A stretch of 14,733 nt of DNA from Larix sibirica (taxonomy: Eukaryota; Streptophyta; Pinopsida; Pinales; Pinaceae): positions 34,060 to 48,792 of the forward strand of contig NWUY0300000775.1 of NCBI GenBank assembly GCA_004151065.3. The letters are read 5' to 3'. Positions 1 to 8,567 of this stretch are shown here, one piece after another. A program made the position numbers and the translations under genes. The notes beneath the pieces were generated by a model. That model searched no databases. It worked only from the letters and a program-made list of their open reading frames with translations, and had not been told where the DNA came from. Numbering within the stretch: the stretch's first letter is position 1; each line of letters opens with the position of its first letter.

Positions 1-1600
1 GAATTTTATCACCAAATTTTTCATTGTCGAATTTCAAGCTCGCTGAATTCGAACACGAACTCGAACCAAGTGACTTAGTTTGTGCCTCTGGTGGAGAGTT
101 AGATAATACTACAATTACTGAACAGATTTTGAGACCTTGCTTAGAGAGAGTCAAACTACTAAAATACGAATTTGTGGTAGTATACCTAACGTGAGAAGTG
201 ATCAATATTTTTCACGGGATTGCTATCCTCGGCAAAGAAAGGGCAACACAATTAAATAAGATGTAGGCAAGAGTGCTCAATAATACTATGCACGCAATTG
301 CAAACTGGAAAAACCAAAACCGGTGGGTGTTGTTATGGATGCAGGACCATACAGTCAATAATAAAAACCAACGCACAACCTTTGACGTCGTTGTCAGTAG
401 CCATACGTGTGGAAACCAATTGGAAAACCGCCTGGCAGTTAATACGATATACACGTCGGTTCAATTAAGCTTTATTATATTAATACGATACCATACAAAT
501 TATAAGGTTGTATTAATACAAGAGAAATAAGAAAGTGTTAAGTGGAAAATAATTAAAGGATGTCGTGAGTTATTTTAAAAAGAAGCGGAATTAATATATA
601 TAAAAGACAAAGTGATATAAAAAAAGTATTATTATAAAAGAAGATGAAGTTAAGGATATATTTTAATGAAGTGGAGGAGAAGTATCGTTTTTTAGATTTT
701 CAGTATTAAATTAACAAAGGATTATTTTAAAGCTATATAAAAAATAATAATAGAAAAAAAAAAAGTAAAAGAGGAAGAGAAGAAAGTTAGTAAAGAAGAA
801 AGAGGAAGAGAAAGAGAGAGCGTTATTAAAGAGATAATTGTTTTTTCGAGGACTAAACGAATTCAAAGATATAGTTGATCAAATTATGGTGTTTCCAGGA
901 CAAAATGATCTGAAGAGTGCGGCAATGAAACAAACATAAATACAAACAATGTTATGTATATTAATAATTAGCTTAGAATATTATGAAAAGGTGCCTATGT
1001 AAAGACATAACCTATCACTAAAGGTCACCTTAATAGCCTATAAAGGCCCAAGCTATTTTCTCATTGTAATCATCATTCTTTCTATTCAAATATCATATAT
1101 ATATTTATATTTATACATTTCTGTATATTTAATATTCAAGCTCCCGCATTTTAGCGCTTCATGCTAATTGATAGTTCATCTTATTTTGATAGGGAATAAC
1201 TCCCGGATTGTTTATTTCATTCATCAAGCATTATATTTATACAAGGTTTTCTGACCTTTGGGATTCATATTCCAATGGTTTATTGGAGTCTTCACGACTC
1301 TTTGTATTCTTCGGTNAGAGAATTCTAGCTTGAGGATTTTGACCTGTATCCGAATCTACAGTATAAAAAATTTGGACATCTTTGCACAAGGTTGGCTTTA
1401 AACTCAAAGTTTTCTTTGTTGGGCATTTTAAATTTTCAAATATGTATTGTTTGCATCATGAAATCGAATATTATGGCAGGAAGCCCAAGTACCCAACCAT
1501 CGATATCACAAAGCATGAAAAACCCTGCCAACAAAAGGAAAGCTTGTCTCCATTTAAAAGAATGCCTGGATGCCAAAATGGCTTTGAAATTAGATTGTGG
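1..1600. other. AT-rich non-coding stretch, no gene recognised
   Basis: No reading frame here looks protein-like; the longest frames are low-complexity and overlap on both strands. The stretch is AT-rich, with a purine-rich run near 752-821 and short direct repeats of TAATACGATA near 439 and 481. A TATA-like CTATAAAGG near 1038, followed by a pyrimidine-rich, AT-rich stretch, is reminiscent of the promoter part of a plant LTR. I found no matching second LTR, primer-binding site or clear TG...CA ends, so I do not call one. Base 1316 is N. The last 200 bases may hold the decayed N-terminal part of the hAT gene that follows, but I see no diagnostic motif there. Confidence 0.5.
752..821 (+). repeat. 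Purine-rich (A/G) low-complexity tract
   Basis: About 70 bases are almost entirely A and G, with only a few T interruptions. They comprise an A-run followed by AG and AAG-type units. It is simple-sequence DNA with no coding look. A polypurine primer tract of an LTR element was considered, but the run is much longer than such tracts and no LTR boundary follows it. Confidence 0.7.
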
Positions 1601-1649
1601 ACTGCTATATAGTCTACTCATTCATACAATGGACTAAGTGGGACAACAG

Positions 1650-2440
1650 GATCAAGGGATTGGATATGTGTCATGAAGTTCAGACTGAATACACCTCTTC
1701 CTACCACTCCCATTCAGCCCACCACGGTAGTCCAATCTCTGCCAAGGACTCACCCAGTAGTAGTGTTGTTCAACGCCATGGTCATCCATCACTTGACCAT
1801 CTTTGGGATGTAATAGGACGTACATATATTGATGCATCAGTTGGAAATCCTTTCTTTGAAAATGGCATAGCATTCAAAGTGTGTAGGTCATATTATTGAA
1901 AGGAGATGGCGCACAATTTGGTCAACAACACACCCTGAGTTTTGAGAAAATGATAACGTCAGTTTTGGCAAAAAGAAAGACTCACATTGAAGCGAGAATT
2001 CGCCACAATAGAGAGATCCGGAGGGAATCCGAGGTGTCAATTGTCTCAGATAGTTGGACAGATATCAGCCTTAGACACCTCATTAATATATTGGTTTTAA
2101 TCTCATTAAAAAAATTTAAAAATTACGTAAAATTATTCATTCAAGTTTCTAGCATTAATGTTTAATCATGCCATTTCCATTTTCCTAAACATGTGATTGG
2201 TTCATTGTCATGTCAGCGAAATTCAAGCGAGTATTCCTTCATCCATTATGTGAAGAAAAACCACCTTACCCCACAAAAAGGGTCAAGATTTGGTGTGTTT
2301 GCTCAATCTACACCTTCTAACTTGACAAGACAAACTACCTTGTTCAACCCATTATGCTGGATTATGATGGTTCTGAACAGTGAAGATGATGGTGAGGATG
2401 AACTGCCTTTGGAAATGCAGAAAGATGCTAAAAGGCCATA
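1650..2440 (+). pseudogene. hAT-family transposase remnant (DUF659 region plus C-terminal dimerisation region), internally deleted
   Basis: In working elements this is the cut-and-paste transposase of hAT DNA transposons. Frame 1 carries a stretch around 1849-1890 (FFENGIAFKVCRSYY) that matches the start of DUF659. A TGA at 1897 is followed in the same frame by KEMAHNLVNN, then the reading moves to frame 0. There, about 1930-2095 holds FEKMITSVLAKRKTHIEARI and VSIVSDSWTDIS; the latter is the family's SDGWTD catalytic-Asp block. At 2211-2279 CQRNSSEYSFIHYVKKNHL resembles the family's C-terminal RNW-S-YSFIHS-KRNRL block. Another frame shift then gives QDLVCLLNLHLLT near 2284-2325, like the LVYVHxNLRLLSR block. 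Only about 115 bases separate the DUF659 and C-terminal blocks, where intact proteins have some hundreds of residues, so the catalytic middle is deleted. Terminal inverted repeats were not found. The family is fairly sure; the exact limits are not. Confidence 0.75.
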
Positions 2441-2445
2441 GTCAT

Positions 2446-2463
2446 AATACTATTAATCGGTCA
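2446..2463. repeat. Left target-site duplication of the 2464-2730 SINE
   Basis: AATACTATTAATC followed by GGTCAA recurs at 2731-2751 as AATACTATTGATC, two extra bases (TT), then GGTCAA. One substitution and a 2-base difference separate the copies. Their position on either side of a tRNA-like element ending in (TAA)n supports a retroposition duplication. Confidence 0.6.
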
Positions 2464-2730
2464 ATGGGGTCTAGCTTGGGTAGTTATAGTGAAGGGTTGT
2501 TTTCCTCCCCACCCAAGTACAATTCCCACTTGTGACATGCTTGCCCCTCGTGGGTCGATTTGTCTTCATGAGGAGCTCTATTATGTGGATGGTGCCAGAT
2601 GCAATCCCTAGGTGACTTTGATAGATTAGATTCCACCCAATCATGACTGCTAAGCCGAGAATTGATTCCACAAGTCCACAGTGAAATTTATATCATTAGC
2701 CAAAAAGCATTTCCAATAAATAATAATAAT
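2464..2730 (+). mobile_element. tRNA-derived SINE with (TAA)n tail
   Basis: A non-coding retroposon of about 265 bp. The 5' part GGGTCTAGCTTGGG resembles a tRNA A-box region. About 45 bases on, AAGTACAATTCCC resembles a decayed B box (GGTTCRANNCC) in which a CpG may have been lost. A tRNA-unrelated body follows, and the element ends in (TAA)n at about 2716-2730. The imperfect duplication on both sides fits insertion by LINE machinery. It lies just after the hAT remnant, and no coding function is expected. The family name is unknown to me. The A box is poor, so the tRNA origin is less certain than the retroposon status. Confidence 0.6.
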
Positions 2731-2751
2731 AATACTATTGATCTTGGTCAA
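2731..2751. repeat. Right target-site duplication of the 2464-2730 SINE
   Basis: AATACTATTGATC then TTGGTCAA, the partner of 2446-2463. It begins immediately after the (TAA)n tail, as expected of the 3' duplication of a SINE. Confidence 0.6.
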
Positions 2752-3121
2752 GACTCAAAACAGTGCATTGGGGTTTTTCAATTGAGAAGAGCCAATGGAT
2801 GAGATGGAACCCAAATATCAATGTCTTAGCAAACTATTTCATCATTCATGAACTAAACAATAAACATTTTCACATTTGCACTGTTACAAACTTTATGTTA
2901 TTAATATAAATCATGCTACTAGAGATGCCCTGATTTTTGTTATGAATATAAACATGATATCTCTTTTAAATTTTAGAAATTTGAATAATTTGCACAAACC
3001 ATTGTATGATGAGTATTGATAGTTACAAATTTTAATTATTCTTGCATATTTATGTGAAAACAACCCAAAACATTTATTATTGCAAAACCTGAGAATTCTC
3101 GTTTCCTGTTCTGAACAAGTT
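2752..3121. other. AT-rich spacer, nothing recognised
   Basis: There is no protein-like frame, no tRNA-like box and no clear repeat. Base composition is AT-rich like the rest of the spacer DNA. Confidence 0.5.
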
Positions 3122-3621
3122 TTTTTGTTTCATGCTTCTCATTTCTAGTAACACAGCTTCTAATAGTTGTCTACTAGATGTCTTGGCCAATGGCAACTCG
3201 ATAAGCCAAGTTGCATTATCTTGGAGCACCGGTCCATGAATGAAAGCTTCTTATCACTCTGTTAGCAAAAACTCTACCTCAACGTGTTGGAGATGCATTT
3301 TGGCATTTCAAAAACGTATCCTTGTATGAAACATCTTTGAAACATGACTAAAATATTTTCGTGGCGTTTGGATTTTGTTTCATGCTTCTCATATCTAGTA
3401 ATGCAACTTCTAATAATTGTCTACAAGATGTTTTGGGAAATGGCAACTCGATAAACCAAGTTGCATTATCCAGGAGCACCTGCTACTAAATTAAAGCTTC
3501 CTATCACTCTAACAGTATGTTACCAAAAACTCTACCTCAATTTGTTGGAAACGTGTTTCAATGTTTTGAAAACGTTTCCTTGTATGAAACATCACTGAAA
3601 CATTTCACTGGCATTTTGGAT
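3122..3621 (+). repeat. Direct tandem duplication, two units of about 250 bp
   Basis: Unit 1 (about 3122-3373) and unit 2 (about 3374-3621) share the same order of blocks. These are TTTGTTTCATGCTTCTCAT, ATGGCAACTCGATAA then CCAAGTTGCATTATC, AAAACTCTACCTCAA, and CTTGTATGAAACATC, ending near GGCATTTTGGAT or GGCGTTTGGAT. The offset is 250 bases at the left and about 247 at the right, with scattered substitutions and small indels, so the duplication is old. No reading frame is conserved between units. It may be an arrayed piece of a satellite-like or transposon-terminal repeat. No function can be assigned. Confidence 0.85.
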
Positions 3622-4257
3622 ATTATCATATTTGAGATGCTATATCAATTGTTTTGAACTATGTATCTTTTGTTTCCGTGTGACGTTTTGGCCAACTTAT
3701 CAATCATTTCAATTGGCATCAGAGGTCACTAAAATGTAAAAATACAGTAAAAAATGAAAAAAATGTTCACACTTCTTTCTTATAGATGGCTTGGACCTCT
3801 CTCAATGATAACTCCTTTTTAGATTTATTTCCAAATTTGAAATTCATGAATGGTATGAAATCTTTGTCTGTTAGTTTCTTTCATATATATATATATATGG
3901 GAGCCATTGGGTCACTTTGCAGCAGCAATCGAACATGTGATTGCATCCAAAGGGATTATATTAAATAATCTTGTGACCCATGCACACATAAGTTGATCAA
4001 AGTCAAGCCCCATGTTTCCTCTTTGCTTAAAGAACAAGCATGACCTTTCCACGCATTGCCCAAAATTTTCCCCAAAAGAGTGGGATAGCAGATAGCTAAC
4101 GTTTTCAAAGGCGAATGCGATAAACTATATGTTGTTATGGTTTTCAAAGGCAGCATCCAAGGGGCAAGAATGATGTTTGCAATCTTCGGGTTCAACTAGG
4201 GTATCCTTTCTAGTGGAGTGGACTGATTGAAGATGCCAAGGAACTCTCCAAGCATAG
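3622..4257. other. Spacer with an (AT)8 microsatellite, no supported gene
   Basis: A short frame from 3786 follows a splice-acceptor-like TTTCTTATAG, but it runs into the (AT)8 repeat at 3883-3898 and resembles no protein I know. The rest has only short overlapping frames on both strands. The right part may be the far-decayed 5' region of the LINE remnant that becomes recognisable at 4258. Confidence 0.45.
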
Positions 4258-5355
4258 CAGAGGGAGGGAGCTTGTAACAACAACTCACATTTGTCACTTA
4301 CTCCAAAATCTATCAAGACATTGAGAGAGGAATTGATTGGATATTTCAGCAAGCAAAAGCCTCAAATGGCTAAGTTGGCTCCATAGATAGCATCAATATG
4401 TGGGTAATAGTTTCCTAGGGCAAGATAAAGAATCTACCCTCCAGATCCCACAAATTGGGATGTAGTTTTGGAGCGAGAACCATGGACGTTCAATGATTCG
4501 GGGCTAGTTCTACCGTCATGCTATTTTGACATTGGCACAACTTGAAGGGATAACCTATAGTTGTGGGTTCAGATCCCAAGCCTACCACTAGTTGTGAGTT
4601 CAGTTCCCAATCCTACCACTCTATATTTATGATACAAGCAAGGGTGATCAAGGCTATTGGAAACAACCTAGGTGTTTTCAATTTGTTCATCTAAGAACCC
4701 TAGCGAAGAAGAGTGTCCCCAAATTTTTGGTTATGTTGCCAATAAACAAGGACATCCTAGATCATATCTTTTTGGAATGTGATTTTTGTAAATGGGAGCA
4801 ACAAATCAATTATGAAGGCATCCCATTCAAATGTTGGTTTCATCAATATAAGCATATTCTCCATGAATGCCCCGAGAAGAAGGATGCACTCAAAAAGCAA
4901 AAAAGAACTAGGACTCCCTCAAGAAGCGTTGGCCATCTGGGCAATCCCTTAAGGAGGGTTGAAGGACACGCCAGATCTAATAAAGACTCAAAGGAATATT
5001 CCAAATTTCTAGGTGCATTCACAAATCAAAAGGAGTTAGAATCAAACTCTCCCCAAGGTTGCAGCTCTCACAGTGGTGGATTCAGTGAAGAAGGAAGGCC
5101 TAGTAGGTTTGAGGTTCTTTGTCCCAAAGTTGAGACACTACAGCTCGACTTCCTTGGCAATATTCCTAACATATTGTTAAAGTATGTTTTTTTCCAAAGG
5201 TTTCCAACTAGGCAGACTATGATTCATGTTCTCCAAGCTCAAGGGAGATGGTGTCTTCAATTCTATTCAAAAAGTAATCTATGGATCTCATCAAGCCTAA
5301 TCGCAAGAAGGCTCATTAGCCTCCCACTACACAATGANTGCTATACAAGTTAATT
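4258..5355 (+). pseudogene. LINE ORF1 remnant (DUF4283 plus zinc knuckle), older lineage
   Basis: ORF1 proteins of plant L1-type LINEs bind the element RNA. Frame 1 from 4258 shows decayed DUF4283 blocks: REELIGYFSKQKPQMAKLAP at about 4324-4383, VVLEREPWTFNDSGLVL near 4462-4512, and LWVQIPSLPL at 4561-4590. Reading then moves to other frames: VIKAIGNNLGVF near 4645-4680 matches the family's I-GIGN-LG-F block. INYEGIPFKC then leads into the zinc knuckle at about 4813-4875. The knuckle reads CWFHQYKHILHECP; compared with CX2CX4HX4C, one residue, apparently the second Cys, is missing. A hydrophilic tail and a RFEVLCP block follow, the latter like the end of many ORF1 proteins. Stops (TAG, TAA, TGA) are frequent upstream, and base 5338 is N. 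No ORF2 follows, so the copy is truncated. It differs clearly in sequence from the LINE at 6883, so it belongs to another lineage. Confidence 0.75.
4560..4621 (+). repeat. 31-bp tandem duplication inside the LINE ORF1 remnant
   Basis: Two adjacent 31-base units, 4560-4590 and 4591-4621, each read like GTTGTGGGTTCAGATCCCAA then a CTACCACT end, with about four differences. Both encode the DUF4283 block LWVQxPxLPL, unit 1 in frame 1 and unit 2 in frame 2, the latter with TGA where Trp is expected. Because 31 is not a multiple of three, the duplication itself shifts the frame. It therefore dates from after the copy lost function, or caused that loss. Confidence 0.85.
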
Positions 5356-6124
5356 CTTGAAAATTCAGGCACCCGTAACAGTTCAAAATGGTTGAAGGTG
5401 AAGGGGAGTGAGGACTTAGGAAAGGCTAACTCAATTAATGTATTTTATCAAATTTTTAAGTTGATTAATCAAGCATGCAAAAGGACAACCATACCATTTT
5501 GAAGGTCATCCAGAATAGGCATACATATTTTATCTCGCCGAGGTCCCTAGCAAGTGTAAGAAGAGTAATTCAACACACAACCAAATGTTCAAAAATTAGA
5601 GTACCCCATGCAGTTTAGAGGGAGAGGAAGTTTGTCTGGGTTTAATAAAGTAGAGAAGTATCTCAGTGAGGTTGAGCTAGTCACCGTTCTGAGACTGTCA
5701 ATTTGAGAACAATCAGCGACAATCAAATACTCAATCCTTTGACACTTAAAGGACCTACAATAAGGGGCCCCTAGTTGAGGATTCCCTGGCTGTGACTCTT
5801 AGAATTATAATAATTGAAAATTGCTTGAAATAAAAGGACCAAGCCATCCACGTGGTGAGATCATGTCTTTCTTTCACAAGCGTGTCCCTTGGTCAAATAA
5901 ACTAAACTATATATATATAAACACTAAAAGTACTTATATATATAAATGAATATATAGGGTTTTCCCTATTGTAGTGATAGTTTTGTTTGGTGGACGAATC
6001 CCTGCTTTTTCTATGTGTGTTTTGGGTTTTATATCATGTTTTATTTTTTGAAGCTTTTTGCACAAGCCCCTTTAGGGGAAGCCACCTGAAAAGTAAAAAT
6101 TAATGCAACTACATACAAATGAAT
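5356..6124. other. Spacer with TA-rich simple repeats, no gene recognised
   Basis: No protein-like frame is visible on either strand. Alternating TA runs lie at about 5908-5919 and 5934-5956. I see no LTR ends, tRNA-like boxes or tandem units. Confidence 0.5.
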
Positions 6125-6138
6125 AATGTCGGTTCACC
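6125..6138. repeat. Left target-site duplication of the dimeric SINE
   Basis: AATGTCGGTTCACC here pairs with AATGTTGATTCACC at 6564-6577. The two differences are C/T and G/A, so the copies are consistent with one duplication that has since decayed. The leading As of the right copy merge with the poly(A). Confidence 0.65.
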
Positions 6139-6563
6139 GCCCCTTGGGGTGTAGACCAATTGGAAACCATAAGTTGTAAATACTACAAAGGTCATAGGTT
6201 CAAACCTCGACTTACCTTTGGTCCATGTTTTGGGGCTATGTGGGTTCACCAGAAGGTTATAGTGGTAGTGGATGAGATTTGGAACCATGTCACGTGAGCA
6301 CAATACTATCCCAACTCCACTATAATCATCCAAAATTTTAGCCCACAAGGGTGTAGCTCAACTGGAGATTCACTTTAAAATGAGATGATATGTTGTAATA
6401 GAGGTCACGAGTTCAAATCACACCAAATTAACCATGCCCAATGATTGCAGGCTGTGTGGATGCAACTAAGGGTATAGTGGTGGCAGATGGGATTGGACCC
6501 CTAGACCCTGTGTCATGCGACTAGCAACCCCATCCCAGTTGTCGATTCCCCTAGTACAAAAAA
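6139..6563 (+). mobile_element. Head-to-tail dimer of a tRNA-derived SINE
   Basis: Two related monomers, about 6139-6340 and 6341-6563, both begin GCCC, four variable bases, GGGTGTAG. Both have RNA polymerase III boxes. Monomer 1 has A-like TAGACCAATTGG at 6152-6163 and a perfect B core GGTTCAAACC at 6197-6206. Monomer 2 has TAGCTCAACTGG at 6354-6365 and GAGTTCAAATC at 6409-6419. Their bodies also align: GGCTATGTGGGTTCACC with GGCTGTGTGGATGCAAC, and TATAGTGGTAGTGGATGAGATT with its partner. An A/T-rich join (near 6330-6340) replaces the first tail, and the second ends in a run of As. A single flanking duplication encloses both, so the dimer probably moved as one unit. These are not functional tRNA genes, because neither folds obviously into a cloverleaf and both run on into a non-tRNA body. 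Confidence 0.75.
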
Positions 6564-6577
6564 AATGTTGATTCACC
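6564..6577. repeat. Right target-site duplication of the dimeric SINE
   Basis: AATGTTGATTCACC, the partner of 6125-6138, directly after the A-run that ends monomer 2. Confidence 0.65.
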
Positions 6578-6868
6578 TTTCCTACTAAACTTGGTGTTAA
6601 CCTTTGTAGGTATGATGGCAGGGGGAACCAACCATCACCCAATACTTTGGTTATGCGCCTTTAGCCTTTGACTTGGGTGTCACAGCACTAGTAAAATAAA
6701 AATGAAATACTGCTACAACTATTCTATTCCCAACAAACCAAGGAATGGGGTTGAAGTCCTTTGCGGGTTGGTAGATCTGCCATGTGCAAGAGGAACATCA
6801 ACTGGTTCATGGAGTAGTGGGATGGAATTTAAATCTTACTTGCTCAAAATGAAATTGAAATGATATAT
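6578..6868. other. Spacer that was the LINE insertion target
   Basis: No gene is recognised. This DNA was continuous with 14172 onward before the LINE inserted at 6869-6882. A short AAATTGAAATGATAT near 6850 resembles AAATTGAAATGAAATAT near 14184, which may be local simple-sequence similarity. Confidence 0.5.
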
Positions 6869-6882
6869 GACAATGGAAATAA
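6869..6882. repeat. Left target-site duplication of the full-length LINE
   Basis: GACAATGGAAATAA is repeated without mismatch at 14158-14171, right after the element's poly(A). The 14-bp length is normal for LINE insertions. This fixes both ends of the element and shows that everything between them was either inserted together or nested inside later. Confidence 0.92.
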
Positions 6883-7127
6883 GGGAGAATTGCGATGAAC
6901 TACTTCTCTCTATCCTTCAAAAACAAGCTATGCTCGCTGCTACAACGCCATGGTAGGGCCATGGGGAGGAAGGGATAACCCTTCCTTCTGAAATGTGTCT
7001 GAAATGCAGTGATATAATCTAAGATTCTTAGTGGACGTCCCTTGACAAAAAAGATCTCTCCATCTATAATAGGGCACGAACTAGCGCCTCCAAAGCAATC
7101 CTATGTTCCAAACCCTAGGGTGAATGA
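6883..7127 (+). promoter_or_regulatory. LINE 5' leader, probable internal promoter region
   Basis: Non-coding DNA between the element start and the open part of ORF1. LINEs carry an internal promoter here, but no specific box can be named from the sequence. It contains the inverted repeat at 6967-6986 and two GCCATGG repeats just before it (near 6947-6964). Part of the ORF1 N-terminus may lie in its last bases, since the true start codon is not resolved. Confidence 0.5.
6967..6986 (+). other. Hairpin in the LINE leader
   Basis: AGGAAGGG, ATAA, CCCTTCCT form a perfect 8-bp stem with a 4-base loop, extendable outward by a G-U and a G-C pair. It starts about 85 bases from the element's 5' end. 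It could be an RNA structure in the leader of the element transcript; no role is shown. Confidence 0.7.
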
Positions 7128-8510
7128 AGAGTGCCCCACCTCTATGAATCTGGCTTAGACAGCAGAAGACTCTTTTGGAAATTACTGGACGAAAACACCA
7201 ATGAGAACAAGAATCCGTTGGCTCCCCAATTGCAGAACCCTACAAGCAGTGGCAGCAATGCTAGGGTTTTGTGATATGGCTGCTTACCTAAGACAACAAC
7301 CATTCCTAGTCTGGAAATTGCCTCAACAAATATTGGAGAATACAGGAAATATATGAGAGATCACACACTCATCTGCAAATTTATGGGCTTCTGGCCAAGT
7401 GAAAAATCCCTACAAGGATGGATCTCACACAAATGGAATCCAAAAGGAGATGTGGATCTGAAGTTGGGATCAAAACGGTTCTTCACAACAATTATTTTCA
7501 ATGCAGAAGATAGAGAAAGGATCATAGAACAAGGACCCTACTTCTTCAACAACTCGGGCATGTTCATGAAGCATTGGAAGGATAAATACTGCCCTGAAAA
7601 AGAGGACTTCACAGAAGTTCCAGTCTGGGTACACCTCTTCTCACTACCACAGGAATACTGGGATGAATAAACCCTAATTGGAATAGGAAATACATTGGGT
7701 AAATTTATAAAAAGTTCAGAAATTACCAAAAGAGGAAGATACACTTCTTATGCCAAGATTTATGTCCACATGAATTTCGCTAAACCTCTTTTGGAAGCAA
7801 TCGGTCTCAACTTTCAAGACGAAGAATGGATCCAACCTTTGGATTATGAACATATCCCATTCAAATGCAAACATTGTCATGAATACGACCATTTATATCG
7901 GAATTGCCCTAATATCCCACAACAACCACCCCATCCCAATCAATGACAACCGCCCAATGATGTATTTACTCTAATCAATCACTGAAACAAAAGGGGATAT
8001 AAAACTCAAACACATCGGAATGTCTCGAAGATCGTCGATCCCAATCCTTTTTCCACCCTGGAGGAAATGGAGACAGATCAAAGCACAAATAATCAAATTG
8101 TAACAATTGAGGATTTCCCAATAGAAAAAGAGCAAGACCTAGATGAGATCAAGAGATGAAAGTTGGATTCCCCAGAGGATCATACTATGGATGAGATCAA
8201 AACACCCATCCCCACTGAAGGGGAGGAAGAAATGCCCCCTAGATATCATGAACTCCAGAAAATAGTTGAGATCTACAAAAAGGGTAACCTTTCGGAAATC
8301 CCCTCTCCTCATATCCCGATCATCAGATGCACCCTACAAGCATACAACCCTGCTCTCATCCTTCTGGCACTTTTGATAACACAAACACCAAATTGGGAGT
8401 CCAACAGATCTCTCATCCATATATTGGAACAAGAAGAATCAAAAGAGAGGCCGCAAAACGAATCAACAATGACTAGCAGAGTTGAGGGAAACCCTCATCA
8501 CCTCAGGTAA
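7128..8510 (+). pseudogene. LINE ORF1: DUF4283 and CCHC zinc-knuckle RNA-binding protein, five internal stops
   Basis: The nucleic-acid-binding ORF1 product, which coats element RNA in working LINEs. All of it lies in one frame. The N-terminal part (7128-7325) is rich in Asn, Ser and Pro. DUF4283 follows at about 7326-7830, with DHTLICKFMGFWPSEKSLQGW, EQGPYFFNNSGMF, VPVWVHLFSLPQEYW and IGIGNTLGKFIK. The linker DYEHIPFKC leads into a complete knuckle, CKHCHEYDHLYRNC (CX2CX4HX4C), at 7866-7907. The tail (7947-8510) is acidic and proline-rich, with NPFSTLEE near 8040, as in related proteins. Stops lie at 7272 (TGA), 7668 (TAA), 7944, 7983 and 8157 (TGA), with no frameshift in the conserved part. 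The start codon is unclear: 7128 is only where the frame opens, and the ATG at 7353 lies inside the domain. The terminal TAA at 8508 is 57 bases before the ORF2 ATG, in the same frame. Confidence 0.88.
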
Positions 8511-8567
8511 CCACTGATATTTAATGGACTGGCTTCAGTCCCTCCCAAATTCTCAATAAGTTTTGCA

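Noticed and set aside
212-530. Overlapping frames of 80 and 85 codons on opposite strands
   Set aside because: Neither has a known motif or a protein-like composition; both sit in AT-rich spacer.
950-1380. LTR-like stretch with TATA-like CTATAAAGG and an AT-rich tail
   Set aside because: No second copy in the window, no primer-binding site and no convincing TG...CA ends.
3786-3968. Exon starting at ATG after a splice-acceptor-like TTTCTTATAG
   Set aside because: It runs into an (AT)8 repeat within 35 codons and resembles no known protein; the acceptor motif is common by chance.
4556-4620. B-box-like GGGTTCAGATCCC with an upstream A-box-like TGGCACAACTTG, suggesting a SINE head
   Set aside because: Both repeats translate as the DUF4283 block LWVQxPxLPL in line with flanking ORF1 blocks, so the boxes are coincidental.
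5908-5956. TA-rich runs as a promoter or matrix-attachment site
   Set aside because: Simple TA repeats with no neighbouring gene or other supporting element.
6139-6420. True tRNA genes
   Set aside because: A and B boxes are present, but no clear cloverleaf or acceptor stem; both monomers continue into a non-tRNA body and share a retroposon TSD.
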